The translations under genes were made by a program, and so were the position numbers. The notes beneath the pieces were generated by a model that was given only the letters and a program-made list of their open reading frames with translations, had not been told where the DNA came from and ran no database searches. Below are positions 12,777-24,406 of a stretch of DNA of 64,000 nucleotides, piece after piece; within the stretch, counting starts at the first letter, position 1; every line of letters begins with the position of its first letter. Source of the DNA: Lamellibrachia columna (taxonomy: Eukaryota; Annelida; Polychaeta; Sabellida; Siboglinidae); NCBI GenBank assembly GCA_963662155.1, contig OY759266.1, positions 62,969,411 to 63,033,410 on the forward strand. The letters run 5' to 3'.

Positions 12777-13593
12777 CACAAATATACTTGTCCATCAAGC
12801 CTGATGAGAACTGGGCCAGTGAAAGGTCAGCCACTGAAGCCTGTGTGGCGGATGTTGGCGGGTGGATGAATAGAAACATGCTAACACTGACCCAAGAAAA
12901 AGCGAACTCATTGTGTTTTCGTCCAAACACCGAATTCGTCGAGTGAACGACTTGTCCCTCACGAGCGGAGGCAGACTATTACATACTATGCAATCCGTGA
13001 TATATCTTGGAGATATTATTGACAGCAGCTTGACAATGCAGAAACAGGTGAATGCGATCTCCAAGTCCTGTTTCTACCACATCCGAAATATTGGCAAAGT
13101 CAGGCAATACATCACAAATGACGCCTGTAAGATTCTAGTCCAGGCACTGGTAACAACCCGTCTGGACTATGGAAACGCGCTACTGCAAGGTTTGCCTCAG
13201 GTGCTAATTGAACGATTGCAGCGTACACAGAATTACGCTGCTCGCCTAATCACCGGGTCACGCAAGAGTAAACACATAACGCCTGTGTTACGTGAGCTAC
13301 TTTGGCTTCCAGTGAAATACCGGCTCCGCTTTAAGGTTAACACCTTCACGTATAAAGTGCTCAACGGATTGGCACCGGCATACACGAGTGACATTGTGCA
13401 GAAACATCAACCAACGCGTAGTTTAAGATCAACGGATAAGTCACTTCTCGTCGTACCTGTGCTACGGACTGCAACTTATGGCGAACGTTGTTTCAGCCGA
13501 CACGTGGCCATACTGTGGAACGACTTGCCTGAGAACATTAAACAACTGAACACTCTCAACTCTTTCAAGAGACACTTAAACACATCTTTTTAA
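12777..13593 (+). pseudogene. L2-like LINE ORF2, C-terminal half
   Basis: Continuation of the RT interrupted at 10070. Codons spanning the right border read DTQIYLSIKPDENW, exactly what should follow CYAD in an L2 RT. A one-base loss in an A run near 12896-12901 shifts the frame. From 12904 the protein runs open for about 230 residues to 13593, with YLGDIIDSSLTM, the RLDYGNALL block, RLQRTQNYAARL, the LHWLPV-like LLWLPVKYRLRFK, LAPAYTSD and the LWNDLPENIK terminus. These are typical of the C-terminal part of L2/CR1 pol proteins. A 3' UTR follows. Confidence 0.88.
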
Positions 13594-14040
13594 ACTGGCA
13601 AACGACTGACGCGATTGAGTCACGCTCTCGTTTTAATGACATTGCTGTATACCAATTACTTATTCGTACTGTTTTATTCATGTGTGTACTATAAGTGTAA
13701 TATTTGTGTTTATTTATTTTTTATGTTTAGATCAGTTCATTTACACTATCTACTTTTTAAATAATCTATAATTTATAGTTTTATTTAATTGATGCAGTTT
13801 TATATAAAGTATGTATTTTATGTAATTTATAGTTTTATTTAATTTATGCAGTTTTATGTAAAGTATGTATTTTATAGTCTTATTTAATTGATGCAGTTTT
13901 ATGTAAAGTATTTATTGTATAGTTTTATTATTTGTTGCAGTTTCATATAAAGCGTCAGAGAGCATTTTGTCTTAATTGGATTCGGGCGCTATATAAATTC
14001 CGAAATAATAATAAAAATAATGATAATAATAATAATAGTA
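13594..14040 (+). mobile_element. 3' UTR and tail of the L2-like LINE
   Basis: AT-rich 3' UTR containing three slightly different copies of a TTTATGTAAAGTATGTATTTTAT-like unit (about 13790-13920). It ends with GGATTCGGGCGCTATATAAATT and an AATAATAATAATAATAG microsatellite. A GCGCTATATAAAT hairpin-like end plus a short repeat tail is characteristic of L2/CR1 LINE termini. Confidence 0.75.
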
Positions 14041-14671
14041 TAGTTTTAAGGAAGAATTTTTGTCTAGTAAATATGTTGCACTATTACGCATAACTGAAAC
14101 AGTTTTCGACAGCTCCAAATTTATCGTAATATTATAACACTTAGAAACTTACTTACACATACCATTTCAATATCATTGATTTTTACTTTAGTACTGGCTT
14201 TTTTAAAGTTAGTAAATAGCATAATATTAATTTCCAATACATTAAGTACCAATAAAAAATCTGCCGAAGTGTTTCGGGCAATACAAAATAATTAGGGGCA
14301 TCACAGATTGTAATGAACCGTTTGTGCAACAACCTTCAGACTTTGGAAAGCAGAGCAGTCTCTATTCCTCGCATTATATTCATTGCATATAGCCGTATAT
14401 ACAAGAGTTTTCACCAAATGGAGGAAATAAGTAACGGTTGCGTCAGATGTGTTGAGGGCTTAATGTCTGATGTGTAAATTGTCAAGTATTGAGGATTGTT
14501 AAAGAAGGTTAACGTTGATCTGACTTTGCCTGACAGGGATAACAACAACAGTAAAACTATATTGGATTGTAATTGGTCTTTATTTGACATATTTAATTCA
14601 GACAATTATAATATATGATAACAATTTATGGCAGGACGCCAATATCAAATGGAGGCCCTAAATGCTATATG

Positions 14672-14723
<52 letters not shown>

Positions 14724-15170
14724 TTGACGACGTGCCATTGGGTGTACTGCTCATGAAATGACTGATGTACGAGATAACAATATGTTAGCAATCACCAATG
14801 GACTTTTTTACATCCAAATATTGACACGTTGAGGCCATTGGCACAGAATAGCATTTCCGATAGCTTTGACATAACGTTATTAAACTGGTTATATCATTAT
14901 CGCTGGTAACGCGATTCGAACAGTTTTCTCGTGGTCATTACTAACAAAGAAATCTTGCTGGTGGACAGAGGTTGTCAACGAAGACGTCTACTTCTGTAAG
15001 CTAGGCACTGTGAGTTGTGTTGGATGAAGTTTATAGCATGAAAGATTAACATGTTGACGTTAATAATATTGAATGGAATTCAATGATTTGCGGTTTTTAT
15101 TTAAAATTCAACGTTCAATTCGTAACCTCGAGTTTGTAGTCACTGTATCGGACATACAGACGTATTTATA
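14041..15170. other. No gene seen; (TA)n inside
   Basis: Non-coding DNA with a (TA)n tract at 14676-14719. No supported coding sequence before the GPCR pseudogene. Confidence 0.6.
14676..14719. repeat. (TA)n microsatellite
   Basis: Forty-four bases of pure TA dinucleotide. Confidence 0.97.
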
Positions 15171-15970
15171 TTGCAGAGTGCGGACGCGGGGTGACATACA
15201 GCGCCGTGAAAACAAGCGTAATCGTTGCAATGAACGTCTTACATATCACCATGAATTATCTACTAATCGCTGTTCTCGTGAAATATGCAGAACTACGTGA
15301 AGACCGCACCGTTCTCTTCAAGATATCGCTCTCTCTGGCAGACGCAGTGGACTTACGCAGTGGACTTACGGTTTTACCAATCGGTGCTGTATTCTGCTCA
15401 AGAGTTATATCAAGAGTGCAACATTTGACACAATACCTTCCCAAGATAAACATGGTATGCCTATCGATATTCGGCTTCGCTTCGATGCAAAGCCAGGCTT
15501 GGGTGGCCTTCTCTAAGATGGTATCGGTATCGAAGCAGCTTAGGTACGAGCTCTCTAGAAATCGCTGCCACGGAATCATTGTCTCCACGTGGATCTTCGG
15601 CGCCGCTGTTGCCGTGGAATACGCCGCCGTCGTGGAATACAGACGTTTGCTGGTTTACATTCGAGGCACACAGCAGAAGCGTTTCTGCGTTGGTGTTAGT
15701 GTTGTACCTAGTCTCGTTAGTTTGTCCGGAACTTGTTCTCACCTACGCGATTGTGCGAATAATGTTCCTCGTTGTCGTCCGAGCTCACATACAAGTCTCG
15801 GTGTAGGTGCAGTCGATCAGCGGAGGCGCCGACGATTCAGGAACGGTGAATCTTAAGGCGATTCGCTATTCCAGAAACGTCCTCGTCATTTGCTTTGTAG
15901 CTCTGGATCTTTGTAGCTCTGGATCTTTGTAGCTCTGGAACTTTGTAGCTCTGGATCTTTCAGTGCTATT
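15170..15970 (+). pseudogene. Rhodopsin-type GPCR pseudogene
   Basis: Fragment of a family A seven-transmembrane receptor. Frame 1 gives TM1 (about 15220-15285, with NYLLIAVLVKYAELR), TM2 with FKISLSLAD and LTVLPIGAVFCS (about 15318-15400), TM3 with MQSQAWVAFSKMVSVSKQLRYE (about 15486-15552; the DRY position reads KMV) and TM4 (GIIVSTWIFGAAVAV). The frame then shifts near 15610-15640, and TM5 continues in another frame (VSALVLVLYLVSLV, about 15690-15735). An in-frame TAG follows at 15804-15806, then an intracellular-loop/TM6 start (AIRYSRNVLVICFVAL) that collapses into a 16-bp tandem repeat. A 13-bp duplication (GCAGTGGACTTAC) lies in TM2. Ligand and subfamily are unknown. The lack of introns fits an intronless receptor gene or a retrocopy. 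Confidence 0.8.
15894..15957. repeat. 16-bp tandem repeat, four units
   Basis: Four copies of TTTGTAGCTCTGGATC (third unit ends GGAAC). They begin inside the receptor's putative TM6 codons, so replication slippage may have helped destroy the reading frame. Confidence 0.95.
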
Positions 15971-17200
15971 TTTTTGTGCATATGATTATTCTTTACATCT
16001 TACACGATGAAAAGTTGTGTTTAGTTTTTGACATTTTGGTTGGTCCGCTACAATTCGTTCATGAATAGTTTTCTATACATGGTTCTTCACCACTCGATTC
16101 GACAAAACACTTAGGCTCATGTTCACCGGTTTGTAAGAGTCGTGTTGTTGTGGCTGAAGGCAAATCCGTACAGAAGTCGGTGACGATAACAGCGGGGATA
16201 AACCATTTCGTGTTCAACTGGTAACTTAATTAACTAATTTGTTGTTGTCGTGTTAGTTGAACACATCGCCGTTATCGGATTCTGATGTCTTGTGTCGTTT
16301 AATTAACTATTAATTAACTGTGTTACTGCCTAAATGATCATGTAGTCGTGTCGTGTTCGGTAGATGTATTGCCGTTGTCGACTTCCGTTGTTAAGTATTG
16401 TGCGACTGACAAGTTGCATGGATACGTTTCCCATGAACGTAACGTCTAAATTCATACTTCAAGGTTGGTTCCTTTATGACGCGAACACAGGCGTCTAAAT
16501 CGTTGTAATTTATTATAATTTCGAATATATTTGCTAAACAAAACACCGAATATATGTATTAATGCATAACCTGTTTACAACTCATTTGTTTGCTAGAAAA
16601 ATATACTTGTTGTTAATATTATTTTGTTGTTGCTGCTGCTGCTGTTTCATGGAACTTCTTGCATTGGTTCTGGTGTGTATAGAGTGTATACAAATGTACA
16701 AGATTCATGAAGCTATACGAACGTTTCAAGTACTTATAATTACGGAAGAAATCGTGCAAATTGTCGAAAGTAATTTTCACATAAAATGCAACGATATGTA
16801 AAACAAGTGTTGTGTTGGTAGTGTGCATATGCGCGAATAAGGTTTTGAACGGACGACGGGTTGTCTGTTTGTGCAGTGTTTACGTAGATCCTGAGAAAAC
16901 AAACACATCTGGCATCCACCACGAAGTGCTGTCCCTGTTGTTCATATGTGTTATTTAGTTTTGCTTAAATTGTCGGCCAAAATATTAATTTATTTTAAAC
17001 TAGGCCAAGTGGAAATTCGGAGAAAAAGTATCTTCGTTTTTTCGTGATATGATATCAGGATAATGATACTTTCACAAGTTACCCGATTTATTATTCACCT
17101 TATTAACGAAGGGGAAATTTAATCGAGGAAGGAGTTGTATGAGAAGAAACTCTCACGTCAGTGGATGCACATTTAACAGGAAGACGTTAATTTAACGAGG
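15971..17200. other. No gene seen
   Basis: Non-coding DNA rich in TCGTGTTGTTG-like words around 16130-16400. Short open frames (for example 16562-16801) show no motifs. Confidence 0.55.
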
Positions 17201-17204
17201 TAAA

Positions 17205-17475
17205 TGTGAAGGCGCGAATGTGAAGGCGTGAATGGGATTACGTGAATATGATGACGAGAATATGATTACTTTAATGTGATGACATGAATGTGAAGACGTG
17301 AATGTTATAACGTGAATGTAATGACGTGAATGTGATGATGTTAATGTGATGACGTGAATATGAAGACGTGCATTTGATGACGTGAATGTGAAGACATGAA
17401 TGTGATGACGTGAATATGAAGACAAGACTGTGATGACGTGAATGTGATGATGTGAATCTGATGACGTGACGTGAA
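17205..17475. repeat. 14-bp minisatellite
   Basis: About twenty imperfect copies of GTGATGACGTGAAT and variants (GAAGACGTGAAT, GATGATGTGAAT). Period 14 is not a multiple of three, which creates spurious Ser/His/Ile/Thr-rich frames on the minus strand. Each perfect unit contains TGACGT. Confidence 0.9.
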
Positions 17476-17617
17476 TGTGAATGTCATAGATAAACGTAAA
17501 AGCATGTATACATGATAATTATAATATATAAAATACTTCAGCAGTATATTGACAAGGCCTTTCCTCAAATGAAGAAGCGTCTGGTATCGGCATCATCACC
17601 GTCGTAAGAGTCTCAAA

Positions 17618-17828
17618 CGTCTTAAGAGTATTGATCATACGTTTTAGGACGTTAGTCAGGCGTCTTGAGATATGGTCAAGCGTCTTAACAGTATTGATCA
17701 TACGTCTTAGGACATTATTCAGGCGTCTTGAGACATGGTCAAGCGTCTTAAGAGTATTGATCATACATCTTAGGACATTAGTCAGGCGTCTTAAGACATG
17801 GTCAAGCGTCTTAAGAGTATTGGTCAAG
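17618..17828. repeat. 63-bp tandem repeat, about 3.3 units
   Basis: Units start at 17618, 17681, 17744 and a partial at 17807, each with CGTCTTAAGAGTATTGATCA and CAGGCGTCTTGAGACATGG. The period of 63 (21 codons) leaves both strands open through the array (minus 17519-17896, plus 17631-17840). There is no independent sign of coding. Confidence 0.93.
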
Positions 17829-17896
17829 CATGATCCATAGATAACTACTATATAACCACCACAAAAACACCGTGTGTATATGATATGTTTAATCAA

Positions 17897-19010
17897 GCGA
17901 AGCTAAGAGAAGCTATTTTATATATTATATTATTATTATTATTATTATTATGTACAAATGCTTTTACGTTTATCTTTGACGACCACATTCACGCCAACAC
18001 ATTCACGTAATCACATGACATGTACAAACGCGGGATTGGATGTAGAAACGCAGCATAATTGCGAAAGCGCCAAGTTGGTAGAAACGCGTGGGAATTGGGA
18101 AAAGGCGTGTAGAAACGCGGGAAATGGAGAAAATGTTTGCACATTTCGGCGGATTTCAATTTAGCGTGACAGCTTATGAATTATTTCGCTGAATTGTCAG
18201 ATATTCTTATACATGCATTGGCATCCCAGATTACTGGAAAAGGCATATTTATTGTTAACCAGGGACCCCCTAACAAGCACACCCTTTTTACATCAATGTC
18301 AGTTACACCCAGAATTAAAAAAATATTAAAATTACAATAGTTAAGTTGTAATGGCATCAAGATAGATTACAATTGAGGGAGGATTTCAAAACACGGATGT
18401 TCAAAAACAAACAAAATTGGTTTCTTGGCAAAGCAGCTGCTTCGTTTAGCGAATGTGAATGTTTCGCCCTGAATACCATGTTTACAGGGCATGTCGAATG
18501 GCCAGATCGATATTTATAAACATGTAACGATACAAAGATTGTGGTTGAATAAAACATATTTCAGTGGCAGACCCGTCCTCGGGGTTTTGTAAAGGGGCAT
18601 CGGGTGTACACAATCAATTTTAGATTTGCTTAACGTACGAACCATCCCCGTGGACCCCCGCGCACGGCCTACAAAAGTTCAACACCAGTCATGCGAGACT
18701 GACGGAGATGTGACGACACTTACAGACAGACAGGCAGACAGAGTCACAAACTCTTTATGGAAGAGAAACAATGGACTGTATACTTGGATGCTAACACTAT
18801 GACAACTCTGCTCCAAATCCCCTATACAGAAAGCCAACACATTACGCCCACTCTCATGTCACAATCTATGAACCTTGGGGTGGAAAAGAGTGGCCGTCTG
18901 GGTAATTCCTACCACATGCCCCTCGACCATCGTCATGGTAACATGGAGGTCTCGACTGCCAATTGGATCGTTGAACAGTTACACAAAGTCATAGAAAGAA
19001 AATAAATCGA
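17897..19010. other. No supported gene
   Basis: Includes a short (TTA)n near 17925-17950 and otherwise unremarkable DNA. An 82-codon frame at 18757-19005 shows no recognisable motif; it directly precedes the LINE and could be flank or unrecognised LINE sequence. Confidence 0.5.
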
Positions 19011-19017
19011 ATAACTT

Positions 19018-20190
19018 GGGCGGTCCTTGGGCCAGTTATGTTTACTCTGTACACTACGCCAATGCAGCGCTTATTCAGAAGACATGGAGTACACTACCAC
19101 AAATATGCGGATGACATTCAACTATATGCATCCTACAATCCAGCTGTGCTGGGCGACCAAGCGGAAACAGTGAGGCAACTCACAGAATGTATTAGGGAAG
19201 TTGGACAATGGATGACTCTTCGTATGCTAAAGTTAAATGATGACAAAACTGAGATGATTACTTTTATATTAAAACATAATCTCAAGTTATATGGAGTTTG
19301 CTGTATGACCATTGAAGCTGACATCATTTCACCAGTAGACTGCGTACGAAATTTGGGAGTTCATATGGATCAACATCTGACGACGACACATCATGTGACA
19401 GCTGTGTATGCTGCTTGTAATTATCATCTATACAGACTATCATCAATACGTCACTATCTCACAACAGAAGCCACGAGGGTAGTGTTGTAAATGCACTTGT
19501 GACCTCTCGCTTAGATTTCTGTAATTCGCTTTTGGTAAACCATTCGGCATCACAGATACTTCGACTGCAACGAGTACAGAACAATGCTTCTAGACTAATT
19601 ACGCGCACCAGTAGGCACGACCACATAATACCAGTCTTAAGGGGCTTACACTGGCTGCTGGTAGCAAGTCGAATACATTTCAAGGTGCTAGTGCTGGCGT
19701 ACCGATGCGTCAATGGTTTGGCGCCGACTTATTTGGTCGAACTTTTACACATACGAACTCCTGATGGGCGTCTACGCAAGGACTATGCGCCAACACTGCA
19801 CCAATGCATCACTAAGAAGAGCATTGGTGAATCTGCATTTGGAACAACAGCGCCTCGACTATGGAATTCATTGCCCGCAGACATTCGTAATTCCAAGACG
19901 CTAACAATTTTTAGGAAGTCTTTAAAGACTCACCTTTTTACTAGTCACTTCAAATATGAAGAGAATATTATGTGATGGACACTATGGGTGGACTATTTGT
20001 GATATACATTAATTTTGCATTAGGATTCTCACCAGATTTTAAGGTTTTCTAAATTATTTTATTTATTTATTTCTAAAGTAATTTTATTTATTTATTCAGT
20101 GTTTACACATGTTTGTTTATATTTAAGTAGTATTTTACACAATGTGAATAGTATTTTATACCATGTACAGCGCATTGATCCTTATAGTCG
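19018..20190 (+). mobile_element. L2/CR1-like LINE fragment (RT C-terminal half)
   Basis: Begins abruptly at the RT motif-B/C boundary (VLGPVMFTLYTTPM). It keeps an intact YADDIQLY catalytic box (about 19105-19130), then LKLNDDKTEM, the LGVHMDQHLTTTHHV block and LYRLSSIRHYL. A frameshift near 19480 moves the reading to the next frame (VTSRLDFCNSLL, LQRVQNNASRLI, GLHWLLVASRIHFK, LAPTYLVELL, RLWNSLPADIR) up to 19975. An AT-rich 3' UTR ends at a GTACAGCGCATTGATCCTTA hairpin-like terminus. It differs from the L2-like element at 8.2 kb, so it is a separate subfamily. 5' truncated and inactive. Confidence 0.87.
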
Positions 20191-21383
20191 CCGAAGTCTG
20201 ACAATGCTAAACTAGAACAATACATTCGTAGACCTAACCTTAGGTTTGAAGAAATATCAGAGGCGGTGGGGGCTGCGGAAATTGAGCGCGTTCACCAAAA
20301 TCGGCCGCCAAGTCGCCGATGGACGCCCCCCGCATGGTTATTGTCCGACTCAAGTGTGATCGTCGCCGTGACGCTATCTACAAATATCGGGGCAATTTGA
20401 AGACAAACAGTGCAACTTTGGTTTCAAATCGTATTTTTTAAAATTAAGATTTAACCAAGCTAAGCTCGGAGCTGTTATACTGACTGAGAAAGTATTATTA
20501 TTCCATGTATTGTGTTTTAAAATTAAACCTATTTACTATCATGAATTATTATTTTGTACTGTACCATTTAATTATAATAAAAATCATTAATGTACAATGT
20601 TTCTAAGTATTACTTAAATTGCAGTTCTTGGCTGCACTTATGATGTGCACATATCAAGTTACCAATTCTACACCTGAATTTCCTAATTAAAATGGTGATA
20701 ACGTTAGGATTATATAAGTCAAAGAAACAAGAAGTTTGCCATATCATAGGAATGAATCAAAGTCGTTAAAGATAACTTAGTTAATGAATGTTCTACTTTG
20801 TGATGCAAACGTTAGTCAAACATAGAGTAAAATGCATTTCGTTTAAGTTCCGTACTCAGCCATCTTTGCTAAAGAAATGGCTCGTGGAAATAAAGCTTTC
20901 AAACTTGAGGTCGCCAAGAACAAACTTGTTCCGACAGCCACACGGAGAAGGTGGCAGCCTTGGGTTATCCTGGTACAAAACTATCTTTGGAAGATGATGA
21001 TGTCATGACTTTTAATTAAGCATTTGAATCACACACTTCTGAAAGTGTTTCAAATGACAAGCCCACAGCCCCAGGCGAGTTGACTAGCTTAATTAAGTCA
21101 CTATAGATGCTGCCATAGTTACTGACATTTTGAAGATAATGTTTTCATAAGACTGCTGAACACAAACATAAAGGAAAATTTATAAGAACATTGACAAGCT
21201 GAAAAGAATACAAACCTGATCAACTAAGCTTATCTCAGAAGTTCAATGTTTTATACACGGAAGCATATTGCTGCCATGTGTAGAAAGAAAAAAATATATC
21301 AAAAGTTCGATTAATAAGTCGAAATTCCAAAACTCTAAACGTTCAATTTACTGGGCCCAAGTTCCTAAATTCGCATATTTAAG

Positions 21384-21458
21384 GGGACATTCGGCCATGA
21401 CCCCTCTTGGCTTAAACATTTCGTTTTTGCCATTGTCACATGTTGCTCCACCACACGG
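21384..21458. repeat. Dispersed repeat, copy 2 of a diverged pair
   Basis: Related to 2742-2815 in the same orientation (see that entry). Confidence 0.5.
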
Positions 21459-21568
21459 TAGTATGGTAAACTAATGGGTGACAAAGCTTGCCCACTTTGG
21501 CCTCCCTATATTTTGTGAGATATTGAAAACGCCATAATTAACGCTTATTTGACGTCATCTCTTTACAT

Positions 21569-21665
21569 TGACGTCCATGCGTGGACGTTTCAGAACGTTT
21601 TACCATGACGTCCACGTGCGAACGTTACGTAGCGTTTTACAATGACGTCCGTGCTCAGACGTTAT
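21569..21665. repeat. 37-bp tandem repeat, 2.6 units
   Basis: Units start with TGACGTCC at 21569, 21606 and 21643; each has a GACGT/ACGTC dyad and a GAACGTTTTACCA-like end. The units are diverged in their middle. Confidence 0.8.
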
Positions 21666-22139
21666 AGTTACACGCTATCCATAAAGTAAGCTATGTTATG
21701 CCTTTTTGAGACCCCCTTCTCATCCATTAACCAATTACTGTGCTCTCATCACAACCAGTCGTAGCACGAGATGATGATCTTTGTTCGTCCCTGTTCGTGA
21801 TAATGCTTAATTATTCTGGTAGTTTGCGCCTCTGAGCTCAGCTTCCGGAGGACACAGGCGCTATAGATATTTTTACTATTATTAGCAGGTGGCCATACGT
21901 TGCTGGTTAACTTCCCTGAGTTCGTTCTGAAAACCGTAAATATGCGATAGGTGATACATAACTATTGGCTTTCCAATTGGAGACCCTTGCTTTTGCAATG
22001 GTTTGATAACCTGGGTATTCCAAATATGGACCATGCTATCAAATTCTTCCCAGAAGAGAGAGAAAGATAGAGACATATTAATTTAGTGTGAAAAATGCAT
22101 AAAAGATTCTCAATAACAATTTATGAAGATACTATCATA

Positions 22140-23336
22140 ACGTACCATAGGCCTGCATCTCTTCTTGTCTTTTCCCATAAGCCGTAAGGATCGTTGGGGC
22201 AGCATTGATGACTTTCTAACCAGCTCTCTCCACGTTTCCCTGTTCTCGACAGCCCTCTGGGAGTCAGCGAACTCCATTCCTGTCCACTCTTTGATGTTAT
22301 CTTCCCACTTCTGCTTCTGTCTACCTCTTCGTCCCCACCCCTCTCTTACAGTACCTTGCAAGAGAGTCTTTGCAAGGCCAGATGATCATGATACATGACC
22401 GTACCACTTCAGTTTACGCTTCTTAACTGTTGTAAGAAGGTCGTCATATGGTCCGATGGCTTGTTTGATTTTGTTGCGGGCAGCTTCGTTAGTAACACGG
22501 TCTTTGTATGATATGCGCAAGATCTTCCGAAAGCATCTCATTTCTATGGCTTTTATCATTTTCTGTAGATCTGCTGAGAGTGTCCATGTTTAAGAAGCGT
22601 ACAGAAAGATGGACATGACAAGGGAGCGCATCAGCCTTATTTTCGAACTGACAGTGATGTTTCTGTCGTTCCATAAGGGTTGCAACCTTGTTAGTGCTGC
22701 TGTTGTTTGTGCAATCCTTACAAGTATCTCCGGTTTGGAACCCTCATCTGTGATAATTAATTCCAAGTACCTGAAGCTTGTTACTGTCTCAAGTCTCTGT
22801 TCATTAACTTAGACCTCTGTGCTGATGCCTTGTGTGTTGTTCTTCATCAGTTTGGTCTTTTCGGCACTGATCTCCATGCCGTATGATGTAGATGTTTTCT
22901 CGAGGCGCTCCACCAAATTGACTAGTTCTTGTTCATCTCCTGCTAAGCCGTCGATGTCGTCAGCAAAACGAAGATTGTTGATTGTCCTGCCTCCAATGCT
23001 GACAGTGCCTTGATGGTTTTCTAAAGCATTAGTCACGATCCTTTCCAGAAAAATGTTGAAGAGCGTTGGTGATAGTAAGCATCCTTGTCGAACTCCGACT
23101 GTTGTTCGAAACCAGTATTCTATGCTGCTGTTGAAGATTACTGCACTGGTGGCATTGTCATATAGGTGTTGAATGGTTCGGACAAGCTTGGAGCCAATGT
23201 TGTACTTCCTCATGATTGCCCATCAGGCCGCATGCCATACTTTATCAAAGGCCTTCTTGAAATCTATGAAGACATGATACAGGCTTTGCTGATGTTGAAG
23301 GTGTTTCTCGCAAAGGATTCTAAGGTTGAAGATATG
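22140..23336 (-). pseudogene. RTE/BovB-like LINE pol, C-terminal part
   Basis: Minus-strand RT of the RTE type (often mis-annotated as craniofacial development protein 2-like). It starts, interrupted, at IFNLRILCEKHLQHQQSL (23335-23283) and goes on to FIDFKKAFDKVW (motif A). Then come GVRQGCLLSPTLFNIFLERI (motif B), NLRFADDIDGLA (motif C, FADD intact, near 22960), ISAEKTK, the MRSLVMSIFLYAS thumb region and the C-terminal GRRGRQKQKWEDNIKEWTG, ending near 22140. The frame never shifts over this stretch. It is closed by in-frame stops at 23223-23225 (TGA), 22809-22811 (TAA), 22590-22592 (TAA) and 22386-22388 (TGA). Its N-terminal part lies at 30546-31487, beyond the inserted Ngaro-type element. 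Confidence 0.9.
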
Positions 23337-23583
23337 AATTTATGCAACTCACCAGGTGCATAACAATTTTTATGAGATAACCAAGACAGGTCGTCGTTAA
23401 ACTTGCCCTGGGTGTCCGAGACTACACCGGAACTATTTGGCCAAATAAATTGTATTACTCCGCGCTAGCCAGCCAATCACGGCTTGGCGGAAACCAGTCC
23501 AAACCGGAGCCAGTAGCTTGAATCTTTCGCTCCTGTTTCAGTCTCTGCATTGCGAAGTTGTGACTAAAATTTGTCTCTCGAAA
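23337..23583 (+). repeat. A1, left split direct repeat
   Basis: 247 bp that, by eye, match A2 (29743-29989) essentially perfectly, ending at CTCTCGAAA in both. After that A1 runs into a poly(T) and the hydrolase leader, while A2 runs into a different 233-bp sequence. Confidence 0.95.
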
Positions 23584-23788
23584 ATTTTTTTTTTTTTACC
23601 AACCGTTTTCAAATACGTTTTGAGAGTCCACACTTCGATCTGCGTCTACTGACTTGCAGGAGGAAGATCGCCTCAACACTCGTTTCAGCTGAGTATCGTT
23701 TCATTTGTTATTACTTCGTCGGTTGCCTCGTGGTTAATTTGTTTTTGTTTCGTTTTATGTTTAAACTTCCCGCAATCGGCCATTCAAT

Positions 23789-24406
23789 ATGTCGGCGGCG
23801 AAGTCGGATCTAGATGTACTTGTGCTTGGGCATAGCCACGCGTATTGGTTGGGCGCGTTCATAGAATCCGCGGGTCTACTTGACGACTTCGAAAGACTAG
23901 GTCTTACGTGCACAGTTCGTTTTATGGGTCGAAGGGGAGCGTCCATTAGAACTTTCCGAGAACCGGCGACCATGACCCGGATTTCTGCCCGCGTCCCCGA
24001 CATTGACATTACCCTCCTTGGGGGCAACGCTCTAGATGGGGAGTTTCCCCCACCTCCAGAAACAGTGGGGTCGCAACTAGGTAGATTAGGCGATGAATTG
24101 TTAGCTTTAGGGGTCCGTCAGGTATGTCTTTGCCAAATCGAGCGCCGCAAGAAATGGCGCCATTTCGATTATGATACGGGTGCGACTCGCGTTGCTTCCG
24201 CTAATACTGCGTTACAGTCAGCATGTGAGGGGCGCCGTGGTCTGCTCTACTGGCGCCATAAATACCTTTGGAACAGCCCGGCGAAGGTTTTCCGCCAATA
24301 TGGCGTGCATTTATCCGATATAGGAAATTTCCGACTTTTCCGCAGCATTCGGGGGGCAATTTTCAGAGCAGTTAGTCGGATTGTCCAACAGCTGACTGGC
24401 GCCTAA
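23789..24406 (+). CDS. SGNH/GDSL-type hydrolase ORF of the Ngaro-type element
   Basis: A 205-codon open frame (ATG at 23789) with no interruption. It shows SGNH-hydrolase features: LVLGHSHAYWLG near the N-terminus (Ser16 the likely nucleophile), the block-III-like LLGGNALDG (Asn80) and a block-V-like YGVHLSDIGNFRLFRSIRGA (His174). The Asp expected three residues before that His is Tyr171, so activity is doubtful. SGNH-type ORFs are known in some Ngaro elements, where their role is unclear. It is the first ORF after A1, with a leader of about 200 bp, and is separated from gag by a satellite. An intact frame in an otherwise gutted element may reflect youth or selection. Confidence 0.85.
   Translation: MSAAKSDLDVLVLGHSHAYWLGAFIESAGLLDDFERLGLTCTVRFMGRRGASIRTFREPATMTRISARVPDIDITLLGGNALDGEFPPPPETVGSQLGRLGDELLALGVRQVCLCQIERRKKWRHFDYDTGATRVASANTALQSACEGRRGLLYWRHKYLWNSPAKVFRQYGVHLSDIGNFRLFRSIRGAIFRAVSRIVQQLTGA

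Larger units (their letters stand above)
20191..22130. other. No supported gene; two repeats inside
   Basis: AT-rich DNA. A 69-codon frame at 20788-20997 has a faint THAP-like look (SLLKKWLVEIKL) but lacks the Cys ligands. A diverged dispersed repeat lies at 21384-21458 and a 37-bp tandem at 21569-21665. Confidence 0.5.

Noticed and set aside
17205..17475. Cluster of TGACGT (CRE-like) sites as an enhancer
   Set aside because: The motif is part of the 14-bp minisatellite unit, so its density is explained by tandem duplication.
18757..19005. 82-codon frame before the LINE at 19018
   Set aside because: No motif; could be LINE sequence but does not match the RT regions I can recognise.
20788..20997. 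THAP-like peptide (SLLKKWLVEIKL)
   Set aside because: The Cys/His ligands and the downstream transposase are not visible; similarity rests on a dozen residues.
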